Shown piece after piece: positions 37,327 to 47,295 of a stretch of DNA of 64,000 nucleotides (position 1 is its first letter; each line of letters begins with the position of its first letter). The notes under the pieces were generated by a model, which was not told the DNA's origin, did no database searches, and saw only the letters and a program-made list of their open reading frames with translations. Origin of the DNA: Bradyrhizobium sp. SK17 (GTDB lineage Bacteria; Pseudomonadota; Alphaproteobacteria; Rhizobiales; Xanthobacteraceae). The position numbers and the translations under genes are program-made. The DNA is taken from assembly GCF_002831585.1 (NCBI RefSeq), contig NZ_CP025113.1, forward strand, positions 6,773,001 to 6,837,000. Reading direction: 5' to 3'.

Positions 37327-38121
37327 ATGACGAGAGAAAGCCGCGGCATACAATCGATCGAGGTCGGCGGAGAACTGCTCCGCGCGCTCGCCCGCAGCGG
37401 CGAGCCGATGATGCTGCGCGATCTCGCCCGCGAAGCCGGCATGCCGCCGGCCAAGGCGCATCCCTATCTCGTCAGCTTCTCCCGCATCGGACTGATCGAG
37501 CAGGACGAGGCCACCGGCCGCTACGAGATCGGCGCGCTGGCGCTCGAGCTCGGCCTGATCAGCCTACGCCGGCAGTCAGCGGTGCGGATCGCAACGCCCA
37601 GGATCGCCGCGCTCGCCGACAGCATCAATCATGCGGTGTCGCTGTCGGTCTGGGGCACCCATGGCGCCACCGTGGTGCGGCTCGAGGAGCCGAGCCATCC
37701 CGTGCATATCGCGATGCGCGTCGGCTCGGTGGTGGCGCTGCTGGAGACCGCGACCGGCCGCGCCTTTGCCGCCTTCATGCCGCCGAACGCGATCAGGACG
37801 GCACTCGAGAGCGGCCTCGATCGGCTCGGCGTCGGCTACAACCCGAAGCGTGATCCCGTCCACGCGAAGGCCGCGGAGGTGCTCGACGAGGTCCGCAGCC
37901 GCGGTCTCGCACGAGCGATCGGCGATCCATTGCCAGGTGTCAACGCCTTCGCCGCGCCGGTGTTCGATCACGCAGGTCATGTCGCGCTCGTGATCACCGC
38001 GATGGGCCCGGAAGGCACCTTCGACGCCGGCTGGGACAGCAAGATCGCCACCGCGCTGCGTGATTGTGCCGGCGATATCTCGCGGCAGCTGGGATACGGC
38101 ACGGTGCGGGCATCGGAGTGA
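37327..38121 (+). CDS. IclR family transcriptional regulator
   Basis: A 264-residue regulator. The N-terminal winged HTH (residues 8-65) reads QSIEVGGELLRAL...MLRDLAREAGMPPAKAHPYLVS, and the C-terminal IclR effector domain includes VSLSVWGTHGATVVRLEEPS and NAFAAPVFDHAGHVALVITAMG. IclR proteins usually sense small organic or aromatic acids and control adjacent catabolic genes. The likely target is the binding-protein/flavoprotein pair upstream, although a palindromic repeat of about 100 bp separates them. Confidence 0.9.
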   Translation: MTRESRGIQSIEVGGELLRALARSGEPMMLRDLAREAGMPPAKAHPYLVSFSRIGLIEQDEATGRYEIGALALELGLISLRRQSAVRIATPRIAALADSINHAVSLSVWGTHGATVVRLEEPSHPVHIAMRVGSVVALLETATGRAFAAFMPPNAIRTALESGLDRLGVGYNPKRDPVHAKAAEVLDEVRSRGLARAIGDPLPGVNAFAAPVFDHAGHVALVITAMGPEGTFDAGWDSKIATALRDCAGDISRQLGYGTVRASE

Positions 38122-38150
38122 CGCTGGCGACTGCGGCACACGTGCCCAGT

Positions 38151-38194
38151 CGTCATTCCGGGGCTCGCGCCAAGCGGCGCGCCCCGGAATGACG
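38151..38194. repeat. Short palindromic intergenic repeat (family 2)
   Basis: CGTCATTCCGGGGC and GCCCCGGAATGACG form a perfect 14-bp inverted pair around a 16-nt loop that contains its own small hairpin. It is typical of repeats scattered in Bradyrhizobium intergenic DNA. Confidence 0.8.
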
Positions 38195-38232
38195 TGTGGA
38201 TAGAGGTGCGCTCCTGCGTCCGCATTCTTCGC

Positions 38233-38334
38233 TGTCATCGTCCGGCTCGACAGGGCGATCCAGTACGCCGCGGCTTCTCGATTCAAGCACGACCGCCTCT
38301 GGAATACTGGATCACCCGCTTTCGCCGGTGGTGA
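38233..38334. repeat. Intergenic repeat (family 3, copy A)
   Basis: About 100 bp related to a second copy at 63679-63782. The shared cores are GATCCAGTACGCCGCG and CCTCTGGAATACTGG followed by TCACCCGC; the sequence between the cores is more variable. The outer edges (GTCATCG / GGTGAC) are imperfectly inverted. Confidence 0.8.
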
Positions 38335-38391
38335 CACCGCGTGAACTATTCACAGTCGTAGTCCCAGCGAATGACGAGACCCGCCCAGCAA

Positions 38392-38416
38392 AAAGCCCCG
38401 GGCGATGCCGGGGCTC
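38392..38416 (-). terminator. Rho-independent terminator of ahcY
   Basis: Read on the minus strand, AGCCCCGG and CCGGGGCT form an 8-bp stem with a 6-nt loop and are followed by a T5 run. It lies 30 bp after the ahcY stop. Confidence 0.85.
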
Positions 38417-38445
38417 TTCACTTCATCTATCGCAGTGCGCGCTGC

Positions 38446-39873
38446 TCAATAGCGGTAGTGATCCGACTTGTACGGACCTTCCTGCTTGACGCCGATGTAG
38501 TCGGCCTGGTCCTTGCGCAACTCGGTCAGCTTGACGCCGATCTTGGCGAGGTGCAGCCGCGCGACCTTCTCGTCGAGCGTCTTCGGCAGCACGTAGACCT
38601 TCTTGGCGTACTTGCCGTCCTTGTTGTTGGCCCAGAGTTCGATCTGCGCCAGCGTCTGGTTGGTGAACGAGGCCGACATCACGAAGGACGGATGGCCCAT
38701 CGCGTTGCCGAGGTTCACGAGACGACCTTCCGACAGCATGATGATGCGGTGCTTGTCGGGGAACTCGATCTCGTCGACCTGCGGCTTGATGTTGGTCCAC
38801 TTCAGATTGCGCAGCGACGCGATCTGGATCTCGTTGTCGAAGTGACCGATATTGCAGACGATGGCGCGATCCTTCATCGCGCGCATGTGCTCGATGGTGA
38901 TGATGTCCTTGTTGCCGGTGGCGGTGACGAAGATGTCGGCGCGCGGCGCCGCGTCTTCCATCGTCACGACCTCATAGCCTTCCATCGCCGCCTGCAACGC
39001 GCAGATCGGATCGACCTCGGAGACCATGACGCGGCAGCCGGCCTGGCGCAGCGAGGCCGCCGAGCCCTTGCCGACGTCGCCGAAGCCCGCGACCATCGCG
39101 ACCTTGCCCGACAGCATCACGTCGGTGCCGCGGCGAATGCCGTCGACCAGCGACTCACGGCAACCATAGAGGTTGTCGAACTTCGACTTGGTGACGCTGT
39201 CGTTGACGTTGATCGCCGGGAACAAGAGCGTGCCCTTGTTGGCCATCTCGTAGAGGCGATGCACGCCCGTGGTGGTCTCTTCCGAGACGCCCTTGATGTT
39301 CTTGGCGATCTCGGCGAAGTAGCCCTTCGGCTTCTCCTTCAGGAGACGCTTCACCAACGCGTAGAAGATCTCCTCTTCTTCCGAGCCCGGCTTGTCGAGG
39401 AACGCGGTGTCGCCCTGCTCGGCGCGCACGCCGGCGTGCACCAGCATGGTGGCGTCGCCGCCGTCATCGAGGATCATGTTCGGCGTGCCGCCGCCATGCC
39501 AGTCGAACAGTTTTGCGGTGTAGTCCCAGTACTCGGTCAGCGTCTCGCCCTTGACGGCGAACACCGGAATGCCGGCGGCGGCGATGGCCGCGGCGGCGTG
39601 ATCCTGGGTCGAATAGATGTTGCACGAGACCCAGCGGATGTCGGCGCCGAGCGCAGCCAGCGTCTCGATCAAGACCGCGGTCTGGATCGTCATGTGCAGC
39701 GAGCCGGCGATGCGCGCGCCCTTCAGCGGCTGCTTGGGGCCATACTCCTCGCGGGTGGCCATCAGGCCGGGCATCTCGGTCTCGGCCAGCGAGATCTCCT
39801 TGCGGCCGAAATCGGCGAGCGCAATGTCCTTGACGATGTAGTCGGTGAAGCCGGGCTTCGTGGGGGCGTTCAT
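38446..39873 (-). CDS. ahcY: Adenosylhomocysteinase
   Basis: A 475-residue NAD-dependent enzyme that hydrolyses S-adenosylhomocysteine to adenosine and homocysteine. Motifs are [20 protein letters not shown] at the substrate site, [20 protein letters not shown] with catalytic Lys, the NAD motif [19 protein letters not shown], and the C-terminal KSDHYRY ending that contributes Lys/Tyr to the cofactor site. It contains the roughly 40-residue insertion (around residue 150) found in bacterial enzymes. It lies downstream of metK on the same strand with 200 bp between, filled mostly by a repeat, so it may have its own promoter. Confidence 0.97.
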   Translation of the reverse strand: MNAPTKPGFTDYIVKDIALADFGRKEISLAETEMPGLMATREEYGPKQPLKGARIAGSLHMTIQTAVLIETLAALGADIRWVSCNIYSTQDHAAAAIAAAGIPVFAVKGETLTEYWDYTAKLFDWHGGGTPNMILDDGGDATMLVHAGVRAEQGDTAFLDKPGSEEEEIFYALVKRLLKEKPKGYFAEIAKNIKGVSEETTTGVHRLYEMANKGTLLFPAINVNDSVTKSKFDNLYGCRESLVDGIRRGTDVMLSGKVAMVAGFGDVGKGSAASLRQAGCRVMVSEVDPICALQAAMEGYEVVTMEDAAPRADIFVTATGNKDIITIEHMRAMKDRAIVCNIGHFDNEIQIASLRNLKWTNIKPQVDEIEFPDKHRIIMLSEGRLVNLGNAMGHPSFVMSASFTNQTLAQIELWANNKDGKYAKKVYVLPKTLDEKVARLHLAKIGVKLTELRKDQADYIGVKQEGPYKSDHYRY

Positions 39874-39941
39874 GTGGTTTTCCTAATCGGTGAATCGAGC
39901 GTGTCAGTAACAAAGCGAGCCGAGCGCCCTGCGGCGCAGCC

Positions 39942-40067
39942 TTCTCCCTCTCCCCGTTCCTATGAGGAGAGGGTCGGAATGAGGGGCCGCATCCGCGGAC
40001 TAATCCGCGGAGAGTCCCCCTCACCCGCCGCTTCGCGGCGACCTCTCCCCGCAAGCGGGGCGAGGTA
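39942..40067. repeat. Intergenic repeat with CCTCTCCCC arms (family 6, copy A)
   Basis: A GC-rich element with several inverted segments: CCCTCTCCCC near the left edge pairs loosely with GGAGAGGGT and, at the right, CCTCTCCCCGCAAGCGGGG. A central ATCCGCGGACTAATCCGCGG unit is a separate short palindrome. The related element lies at 60051-60199. Confidence 0.65.
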
Positions 40068-40073
40068 AGAAAG

Positions 40074-41270
<1,197 letters not shown>

Positions 41271-41330
41271 CAAGCAAACCCCTTGTTTCGTCGATGTCCG
41301 ACGTTGGTTGGTGAATATGTCCCCGAAATG

Positions 41331-42686
41331 TCAGTCTCGTCGCCGCGAGATGACGTAGGATTCGTCGTAGAACCACAGCCCGTTGTGTTTGCGGAGAACC
41401 TCGCGTGTGGCCTCGAGAGCTCGTCCGTCTTCGGTCGTTTCGGTCAACCGCTCATCTTCGATCTGCGCGACATACACTGCCGCATTCCACGCGGCGAAGG
41501 CCGTCGAGGTTCCGATCGAGCCGGTCACCTCATTGGGCAGCGCCTCCATATCATAGCGGAAGATCGAACGGTTATCGGCATAGGCATTGAAGTTCAGCTC
41601 GCGGCCGGCCGAGCCCAGCTCGTATTTCACCGCGCGCAGTATCTCATGACGGCTGACGGCGAAAGGATTTTCTCCGGGCCAGACCGCTTGAATCATTTCA
41701 AGTCCGGGATCGCCGCCGTGGGAGTGGATTCCTATCAAGCGTCCTCCGCTGCGCAGCGCGCGCGCCAGCGGCGCGATGATCCGCTTGGCCCGGAAATTCA
41801 CCGACGATTTTGCCCGGTAGGGCTGCGAGGCGATCACCAGATCGAAATTGGCCTCGGTCCGCCCGGCCCGCGGAATGATGGAGTCGAGCAGGAAGCGATG
41901 ATCGTCCCGATACAGGACGAGCGCCACCGGCCGCTCATAGATCGGCATCGCGGTCCGGGGACTGAGATTGGCGCGCCAGTTCTGCTCCAGAAATGGGCCG
42001 AGCTCGGCGATCTGAGCCTCGAAATCGCCCGACGAGGCGCCGCGCAGGGCGACTTCGTGCCAGATCATCCCGGCCGCCGCCGTTGAATCTTTCGGCGTCA
42101 GCCACGGCGCCTCGGCGTAGTACATGTTGGTGAACACGAAGACGCTTGCCGGGTGCTCGAACAGGCGGTCCGGGACCTTGTCGAGGGTCAGGCGAACGTC
42201 CTCCAGGCTCAATTCCTTGCCGGCGACATAGAACGGCATATGCGGGAAGCGGCCATGCATGGCTCGCAGAACCCGCGCCAGCACCGTGCCGTCACCCATC
42301 CCGGCATCGAAAACCCGCAGCGCCGGCGGCCGCGGGTGGATCGCCGCCAGTTCCAGCGCGACCCGGTCGGCGATCACCCGCTTCTCGCTGCAAGTGTGCA
42401 CGAACAGCAGATAGCGCTGGCGGTTCTCGAAGAAGCGGAAATTGCCCCGCGGATCGCGCTTTTCCGGCGGCACCACGAGGCCGCGCGGCGGTGCGACGCC
42501 GCCCGGGGTCGAGGTCGCAATGAAGGCGTTGATGCGATCCAGCGTGTCGATGGTGATGCGCTTGCCCTCGCGCAGCCGGTAAACCAGCTTGCCGTCATTG
42601 ACCGCACGGCGGCCAAACGTCGTCTCCGCCATATCGGAACGGCGGCAGAACTCCGTGATCTGACTGAGGATTTCGTCGTTCTTCAT
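41331..42686 (-). CDS. HTH domain-SAM-dependent methyltransferase-like fusion of unknown function
   Basis: A 451-residue protein in two parts. Residues 1-60 look like a lambda-repressor-type helix-turn-helix (SDMAETTFGRRAVNDGKL, then LREGKRITIDTLDRINAFI). From about residue 115 a class I methyltransferase-like Rossmann domain follows, with motif I VFDAGMGDGTVLARVL, a motif-IV-like DLVIASQPYRA and LARALRSGGRLIGIHSHG. ATG 42686 (MKNDEIL) is chosen because it starts the HTH and follows AGG. The gene sits directly upstream of metK on the same strand. A DNA-binding protein with a SAM-type pocket beside SAM synthetase could be a SAM-responsive regulator or a modifying enzyme; neither is shown. Confidence 0.75.
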   Translation of the reverse strand: MKNDEILSQITEFCRRSDMAETTFGRRAVNDGKLVYRLREGKRITIDTLDRINAFIATSTPGGVAPPRGLVVPPEKRDPRGNFRFFENRQRYLLFVHTCSEKRVIADRVALELAAIHPRPPALRVFDAGMGDGTVLARVLRAMHGRFPHMPFYVAGKELSLEDVRLTLDKVPDRLFEHPASVFVFTNMYYAEAPWLTPKDSTAAAGMIWHEVALRGASSGDFEAQIAELGPFLEQNWRANLSPRTAMPIYERPVALVLYRDDHRFLLDSIIPRAGRTEANFDLVIASQPYRAKSSVNFRAKRIIAPLARALRSGGRLIGIHSHGGDPGLEMIQAVWPGENPFAVSRHEILRAVKYELGSAGRELNFNAYADNRSIFRYDMEALPNEVTGSIGTSTAFAAWNAAVYVAQIEDERLTETTEDGRALEATREVLRKHNGLWFYDESYVISRRRD

Positions 42687-42857
42687 AAGGCCTGGCGTGG
42701 CACCAGTGAGTGGGACAGAAGTGGGCAGAGCTAACGATCGGCAGCGTCTTATCACCGTTTTCCCACCAGTTGAACCCCCTCTACAGCCCGATCACCAAAC
42801 ATTCATGACCGCCACGCTGTTCGCCATCGCAGTGACAGCCTTACCCCGGGATGCCCG

Positions 42858-44584
42858 ATGCGCCGCCTGCTCCTGATGCCTGCCCTGCTCGCCGCCCTGC
42901 TGTGGGCGGCACCCTGCCTCGCCCAAACGCGTTCCCAGCTCGGCCCACTCTGCACGACCGAGACGACCCCGCCGACCAGATGATCGACGCCTGCAGCAAG
43001 ATCATCGCGCTGAAGGTGTTTTCCGGTGAGAAGCTCGCGACCATCTATTTCTGGCGCGCGGTCGGCTGGAACAAGAAGGGCAACTATGCGCAGGTGATAT
43101 CCGATGCCACCGAGGCGCTGCGCCTCAAGCCCGGCACCGCCGTCTACAATCTGCGCGGCTCGGCCTATTACGACAAAGGCGAGTACGACATCGCGATCGC
43201 CGACTTCGACGACGCACTGCGCCTCGGCCCGCCGAGCGGCATCATCTATCACAATCGCGGCAACGCCTATCGCGGCAAGGGCGACTACAGCAAGGCGATC
43301 GCCGACTACGACGCCGCGATCAAGATCGGACCGAAGTCGGCCTTCTCCTATCAGAACCGCGGCGCCTCGAAGCAGGCGCTCGGCCAGCTCGACGGCGCGC
43401 TCGCCGACATCAACGAGGCGATCAGGATCGATCCGACGTTGCCGCAGCCGCTGATCAGTCGCGCCGTGATCTGGCGCGCCAAGGGTGACATCGCGCGCGC
43501 GATCGCGGATACGTCGGAAGCGATCCGGCTCGCAAAGGCCAAAGCGCCCGCCAACATCATGACGCCGCCCGGCAGCGTCTTGATCTCGGCCTATGCCCAA
43601 CGTGGCCTCGCCTATGAAACCAACGGCGATGCTGCGCACGCCAAGGAAGACTACGCCGCCGTGCTCGAGGGCGTCGCCTCCGATGCCGGCAGCAAGGCCA
43701 ACCAGGCCACCGCGAAAGTGCGGCTCGCACTGCTCAAGGAGGCCGATGCCGCTCCGCGCAAGACCGCAGCAGTGCCTGCCGCCGAGAGCAGGCCCGCTCC
43801 GGCACCACCGGCTTCCGCGGCCGCGCCGGCTCCATCCGCCGCACGCGAACAAGCCGCGGCCACCGGCCGGCGCGTCGCGCTGGTGATCGGCAACGGCACC
43901 TATGCACATGTGAAGGCACTGCCCAACCCGCCGAACGACGCGCGCGCCATCGCCAGGAGCCTGCGCGAGATCGGCTTCACCGTCTCGGAAGGTCTCGATC
44001 TCGATCGCACCACGATGCAGCAGACGATCCATGACTTCCTGCGCGAGGCGGCGCGGTCGCAGATCGCGGTGGTGTATTACGCCGGCCATGGCGTGCAGGT
44101 CGACGGCCGCAACTACCTCGTGCCGGTCGATATCGAATTCAAGGCGGGCGCTCGCATGACCGACGCGATGGTCGACATGGATACGATCATGGCCGGCCTC
44201 GACGATCAGATCCGCACCAACATCCTGATCCTCGATGCCTGCCGCAACAATCCGATGGCGCCCCAGGTGGCCTCCGCAGGCCCGAGCCGCGGCATCGAGA
44301 CAGGCTCCGGTCTTGCCGCGCCGGCCACGCTCGGATCAGGCTCGACGCTCGGTGCCGGCACGCTGATCGCATTCGCGACCGCGCCGGGCCAGGTCGCACT
44401 CGACGGCGAAGGCGCCAACAGTCCGTTCTCGGCGGCACTGTCGCGCCATGTCGGGACGCCCGGCCTCGAGGTGCAGCAGATGCTGACGCGGGTCCGCGCC
44501 GAGGTCGTCGCCGCGACCAAGGGCAAGCAGGTGCCATGGTCGAATTCCTCGCTGCTCGGCGAGGTCTATCTGGCGGAGCAGTGA
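42858..44584 (+). pseudogene. Secreted TPR-caspase (peptidase C14-like) protein, frameshifted by one base
   Basis: ATG 42858 opens a signal peptide (MRRLLLMPALLAALLWAAPC, cleavage near LAQ-TRS) and the frame continues LGPLCTTETTPP before stopping. The rest is intact in the -1 frame: ADQMIDACSKIIALK, about five TPR units (residues 60-230), a Pro/Ala-rich linker, then a caspase fold. That fold begins GRRVALVIGNGTYAHV, with catalytic His in VVYYAGHGVQVDG and catalytic Cys in ILDACRNNPM. One extra C in the C4 run at 42967-42970 would give a 575-residue protein. An alternative ATG at 42851 keeps the main frame open but loses the signal peptide. The target protease activity is unknown. Confidence 0.83.
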
Positions 44585-44598
44585 AAGACAGCTCTCTC

Positions 44599-44683
44599 CG
44601 TCATTGCGAGCGAAGCGAAGCAATCCATGCCTTCGCGAGCGGAGAAATGGATTGCTTCGTCGCTTTCGCTCCTCGCAATGACG
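44599..44683. repeat. Palindromic intergenic repeat (family 4, copy A)
   Basis: CGTCATTGCGAG at the left edge pairs with CTCGCAATGACG at the right, and GAAGCAATCCA pairs with TGGATTGCTTC inside, giving a long interrupted hairpin. A second copy is at 53903-53985. Confidence 0.85.
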
Positions 44684-44695
44684 ACGGAGGCGGTG

Positions 44696-45814
44696 CTACT
44701 TGCCCCACACCTCGTTCGCGACCTCGACGGCGAGCCGCAGCTTCGCCCACTGCTCTTCCTCGGAGAGGATGTTGCCCTCCTCGGTCGAGGCGAAGCCGCA
44801 CTGCGGCGACAGCGCGAGCTGCTCGAGCGGGGCGAACTTCGCCGCCTCCTCCAGCCGCCGCTTGATCGCGTCCTTGGTCTCGAGCTCGCCGAACTTCGAG
44901 GTGATGACGCCGACCACCACGACCTTGTTGCCCTTGGGCAGGAAGCGCAGCGGCTCGAAACCGCCGGCACGGTCGGAATCATATTCGAGGAAATAGCCGT
45001 CGTAGTTGGTGCCTGCGAGCATGGTCTCGGCGACCGGCTCGTAGCCGCCGGACGAAATCCAGGTCGAACGGAAATTGCCGCGGCAGACATGGGTCGTGAT
45101 CACCATGTCGGACGGCCGATCGGCGATCGCGTAGTTGATGACGCGCGCGTAGATTTCCTGCAAGCCGTCGGGATTGTCGCCGCGCTCCCGCGACTTCTGC
45201 AATTCCTCCTGCGAGCACAGATAGGCCCACACCGTGTCGTCGAATTGCAGGTAACGGCAGCCGGCGTCGTAGAATGCCTTCACCGCCTTGCGATAGGTCT
45301 TGCCGAGGTCGAGATAGAATTCCTCGAGGTCGGGATAGACCTCCTTCGAGATCAGCTTGCGGCCGCCGCGGAAGTGCAGCACGGCCGGCGACGGGATCGT
45401 CATCTTCGGCGTGACGTGCGCCTGGTCGGCGTACTTCTTCAGGAACCTGAAATGATCGAGCATCGGGTGCTGATCGGAGAAATCGAGCTTGCCGATCACT
45501 CTGATGGCGTCGTGCCGGGTCTGCACGCCCGAGAACTGGATGCCCATGTCGGGATGGAACAGCTCGCAGCCGGTCAGATGGCTGAGGAAGTCGAAGTGCC
45601 ACCAGGAGCGACGGAACTCGCCGTCGGTCGCGAGCTTGAGGCCGACCGAGGCCTGCTTGTGCACGACCTTTTCGATCTCCATGTCCTCGACCTTGCGCAG
45701 TTCATCGGCCGAGATCTCGCCCTTCTCGAGCCTGGCGCGGGCCTCCTTGATCTTCGGCGGCCGCAACAGGCTGCCGACCTCGTCGGCGCGGAACGGAGGC
45801 TTGGTTCGCTGCAT
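44696..45814 (-). CDS. Cobalamin-independent methionine synthase family protein (MetE C-terminal-like)
   Basis: A 372-residue protein equivalent to the C-terminal catalytic half of MetE (YxjG/YxjH type). It starts PPFRADEVGSLLRP and has RYLQFDDTVWAYLC, the zinc-ligand segment THVCRGNF (His-x-Cys) and SPQCGFAS with the last Cys ligand. The N-terminal half of full MetE is absent, so the methyl donor need not be polyglutamyl methyltetrahydrofolate. It lies 19 bp after livF as the last gene of the HAAT operon. This placement suggests methyl transfer to or from a compound imported by the transporter, rather than housekeeping methionine synthesis. That is inference. Confidence 0.88.
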   Translation of the reverse strand: MQRTKPPFRADEVGSLLRPPKIKEARARLEKGEISADELRKVEDMEIEKVVHKQASVGLKLATDGEFRRSWWHFDFLSHLTGCELFHPDMGIQFSGVQTRHDAIRVIGKLDFSDQHPMLDHFRFLKKYADQAHVTPKMTIPSPAVLHFRGGRKLISKEVYPDLEEFYLDLGKTYRKAVKAFYDAGCRYLQFDDTVWAYLCSQEELQKSRERGDNPDGLQEIYARVINYAIADRPSDMVITTHVCRGNFRSTWISSGGYEPVAETMLAGTNYDGYFLEYDSDRAGGFEPLRFLPKGNKVVVVGVITSKFGELETKDAIKRRLEEAAKFAPLEQLALSPQCGFASTEEGNILSEEEQWAKLRLAVEVANEVWGK

Positions 45815-45833
45815 GGTGAACTCCCTGGGGTCG

Positions 45834-46550
45834 TCAGTGTTTCTTGGTCCCGGCGACGCCGAGATGGCGCTCGAGGACGGAGGGATCGGTCTTCAGCGCG
45901 CTGCTTGCGGCATCGTGCACGATCGTGCCGCGTTCCAATATCACAACGCGGTCGGCGAGCCCCAGAATCTTTTGCGCATTCTGCTCGACGATGATCGAGC
46001 AGATGCCGCCAGCGCGCGTGATGGTTCCGATCGCCTTTAACAATTCCTCAACGATGATCGGCGCCAGCCCTTCGGTCGGCTCGTCGAGCAGCAGCACTTT
46101 GGGGTTCAGCGTCAGCGCGCGGCCGATCGCCAGCATCTGCTGTTCGCCGCCCGATAACTGGTTGCCGAAATTGCCGCGCCGCTCCTTCAGCCGCGGAAAC
46201 ATCTCGTACACCCGCTCGACCGTCCACGGCCCGGGCTGCGCCACCGCGGTCATGTTCTCTTCCACCGTCAGCGAGCGGAAGATGTTGCGCTCCTGCGGCA
46301 CCCAACCAATCCCGGCGCGAGCGCGCTGGTCGGGCCGCAACGCCGTGATGTCGTGGCCAGCGAGCGCGACGCTGCCGCCGAAACGCCTGGTGATGCCGAC
46401 GATCGAGTTGATCAGCGTGGTCTTGCCGGTGCCGTTGCGTCCGAGCAGCGCGAGCACCTGACCCTCGGCCAGCGCCAGCGACATGTCGGGCAGCACGACC
46501 GCCTCGCCATACCCGGCACGCAGACCCTGGATCGAGAGGAGATCAGGCAT
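45834..46550 (-). CDS. livF: HAAT ABC transporter ATP-binding protein (LivF-like), system 1
   Basis: A 238-residue ATPase: Walker A LLGRNGTGKTT, Q-loop WVPQERNIF, signature LSGGEQQMLAIGRAL and Walker B LLLDEPTEGLAP. The SGGEQQM signature and the short length are typical of LivF. ATG 46550 (MPDLLSIQGL) overlaps the livG stop by 8 bp, indicating coupled translation; a longer in-frame opening upstream is inside livG and is rejected. It works with LivG beneath the LivH/LivM permeases. The gene name reflects family only; the cargo is not known to be branched-chain amino acids. Confidence 0.92.
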   Translation of the reverse strand: MPDLLSIQGLRAGYGEAVVLPDMSLALAEGQVLALLGRNGTGKTTLINSIVGITRRFGGSVALAGHDITALRPDQRARAGIGWVPQERNIFRSLTVEENMTAVAQPGPWTVERVYEMFPRLKERRGNFGNQLSGGEQQMLAIGRALTLNPKVLLLDEPTEGLAPIIVEELLKAIGTITRAGGICSIIVEQNAQKILGLADRVVILERGTIVHDAASSALKTDPSVLERHLGVAGTKKH

Positions 46551-47295
46551 CGGCCGCCTCGCCGAGATAGACCGCCCGCACCTGCGGATCGCGCGCGACC
46601 TCGTCGGGTGCGCCCTCGGTGAGCAGGCCGCCATTGACCAGCACCGAGATGCGGTCGGCGAACGAGAACACCAGATCCATGTCGTGCTCGATCAAGAGCA
46701 CCGTGACCTCGCGTGGCAACGCCGCAACCGCGGCCAGGATGTCGTGGCGCTCGCTTTCGGGAACGCCCGCCGCGGGCTCGTCGAGCAGCAGCACGCGCGG
46801 CTTGGCGGCGATCGCGACCGCGATCTCGAGCAAGCGCTGTTTGCCGTAGGGCAATGTCGACGTGAGCTTGGTCATGACGTCGAGCAGATGGAAGCGCGAC
46901 AGGATCTCGGCGATCTCCGCGTTGATGTCGCTCCGCGTTCCCATCCGCCGCCACCAGTCGCCGCCGCGGCCCATCCGTTCGGAGACCGCAAGGCCGATGG
47001 TTTCGAGCGGGGTCAGGTCGGCATAGAGCTGGTTGATCTGGAAGGTGCGCGACAGCCCGCGCAGCACCCGCCTGTGCACGGACAGGCCGGTGATGTCGCG
47101 GCCTTCGAGCAGGATGCGGCCGCTGTTCGGCGTCAGCACGCCAGTGAGCTGGTTGATGACGGTGGTCTTGCCGGCGCCGTTCGGTCCGATCAGCGCATGG
47201 CGGGCGCCCTGCATCACCTTCAGCGAGAGGTCGCGGGTGACGCGCAGGCCCCCGAAGGACTTTTCGAGATTGCGGGTTTCCAGCGCGATCGTCAT
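46543..47295 (-). CDS. livG: HAAT ABC transporter ATP-binding protein (LivG-like), system 1
   Basis: A 250-residue ATPase beginning MTIALETRNLEKSFGG. It has Walker A IGPNGAGKTT, Q-loop RTFQINQLY, the LPYGKQRLLEIAVAI signature variant usual for LivG (PYGxQRxLEIA rather than LSGGQ), and Walker B LLLDEPAAGVPESE. The C-terminal YLGEAADA tail is also LivG-like. Its ATG overlaps the livM stop (ATGA, 47292-47295). A chance open frame continuing far upstream across livM is not part of the gene. Confidence 0.92.
   Translation of the reverse strand: MTIALETRNLEKSFGGLRVTRDLSLKVMQGARHALIGPNGAGKTTVINQLTGVLTPNSGRILLEGRDITGLSVHRRVLRGLSRTFQINQLYADLTPLETIGLAVSERMGRGGDWWRRMGTRSDINAEIAEILSRFHLLDVMTKLTSTLPYGKQRLLEIAVAIAAKPRVLLLDEPAAGVPESERHDILAAVAALPREVTVLLIEHDMDLVFSFADRISVLVNGGLLTEGAPDEVARDPQVRAVYLGEAADA

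Larger units (their letters stand above)
38122..38445. other. Gene-free stretch filled with repeats
   Basis: 324 bp between the IclR gene and the convergent ahcY gene. It holds two intergenic repeat elements (38151-38194 and 38233-38334) and the ahcY terminator, with no credible ORF. Confidence 0.6.

Noticed and set aside
38371..40068. Plus-strand open frame of 565 codons opposite ahcY
   Set aside because: Antisense shadow; AhcY is fully conserved on the other strand.
41271..41330. SAM- or SAH-type riboswitch in the metK leader, and similarly before ahcY (39874-39941)
   Set aside because: Neither short region shows the conserved core or pseudoknot pairing of SAM-II, SAM-V or SAH riboswitches that I could recognise by eye. 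A covariance-model search would be decisive.
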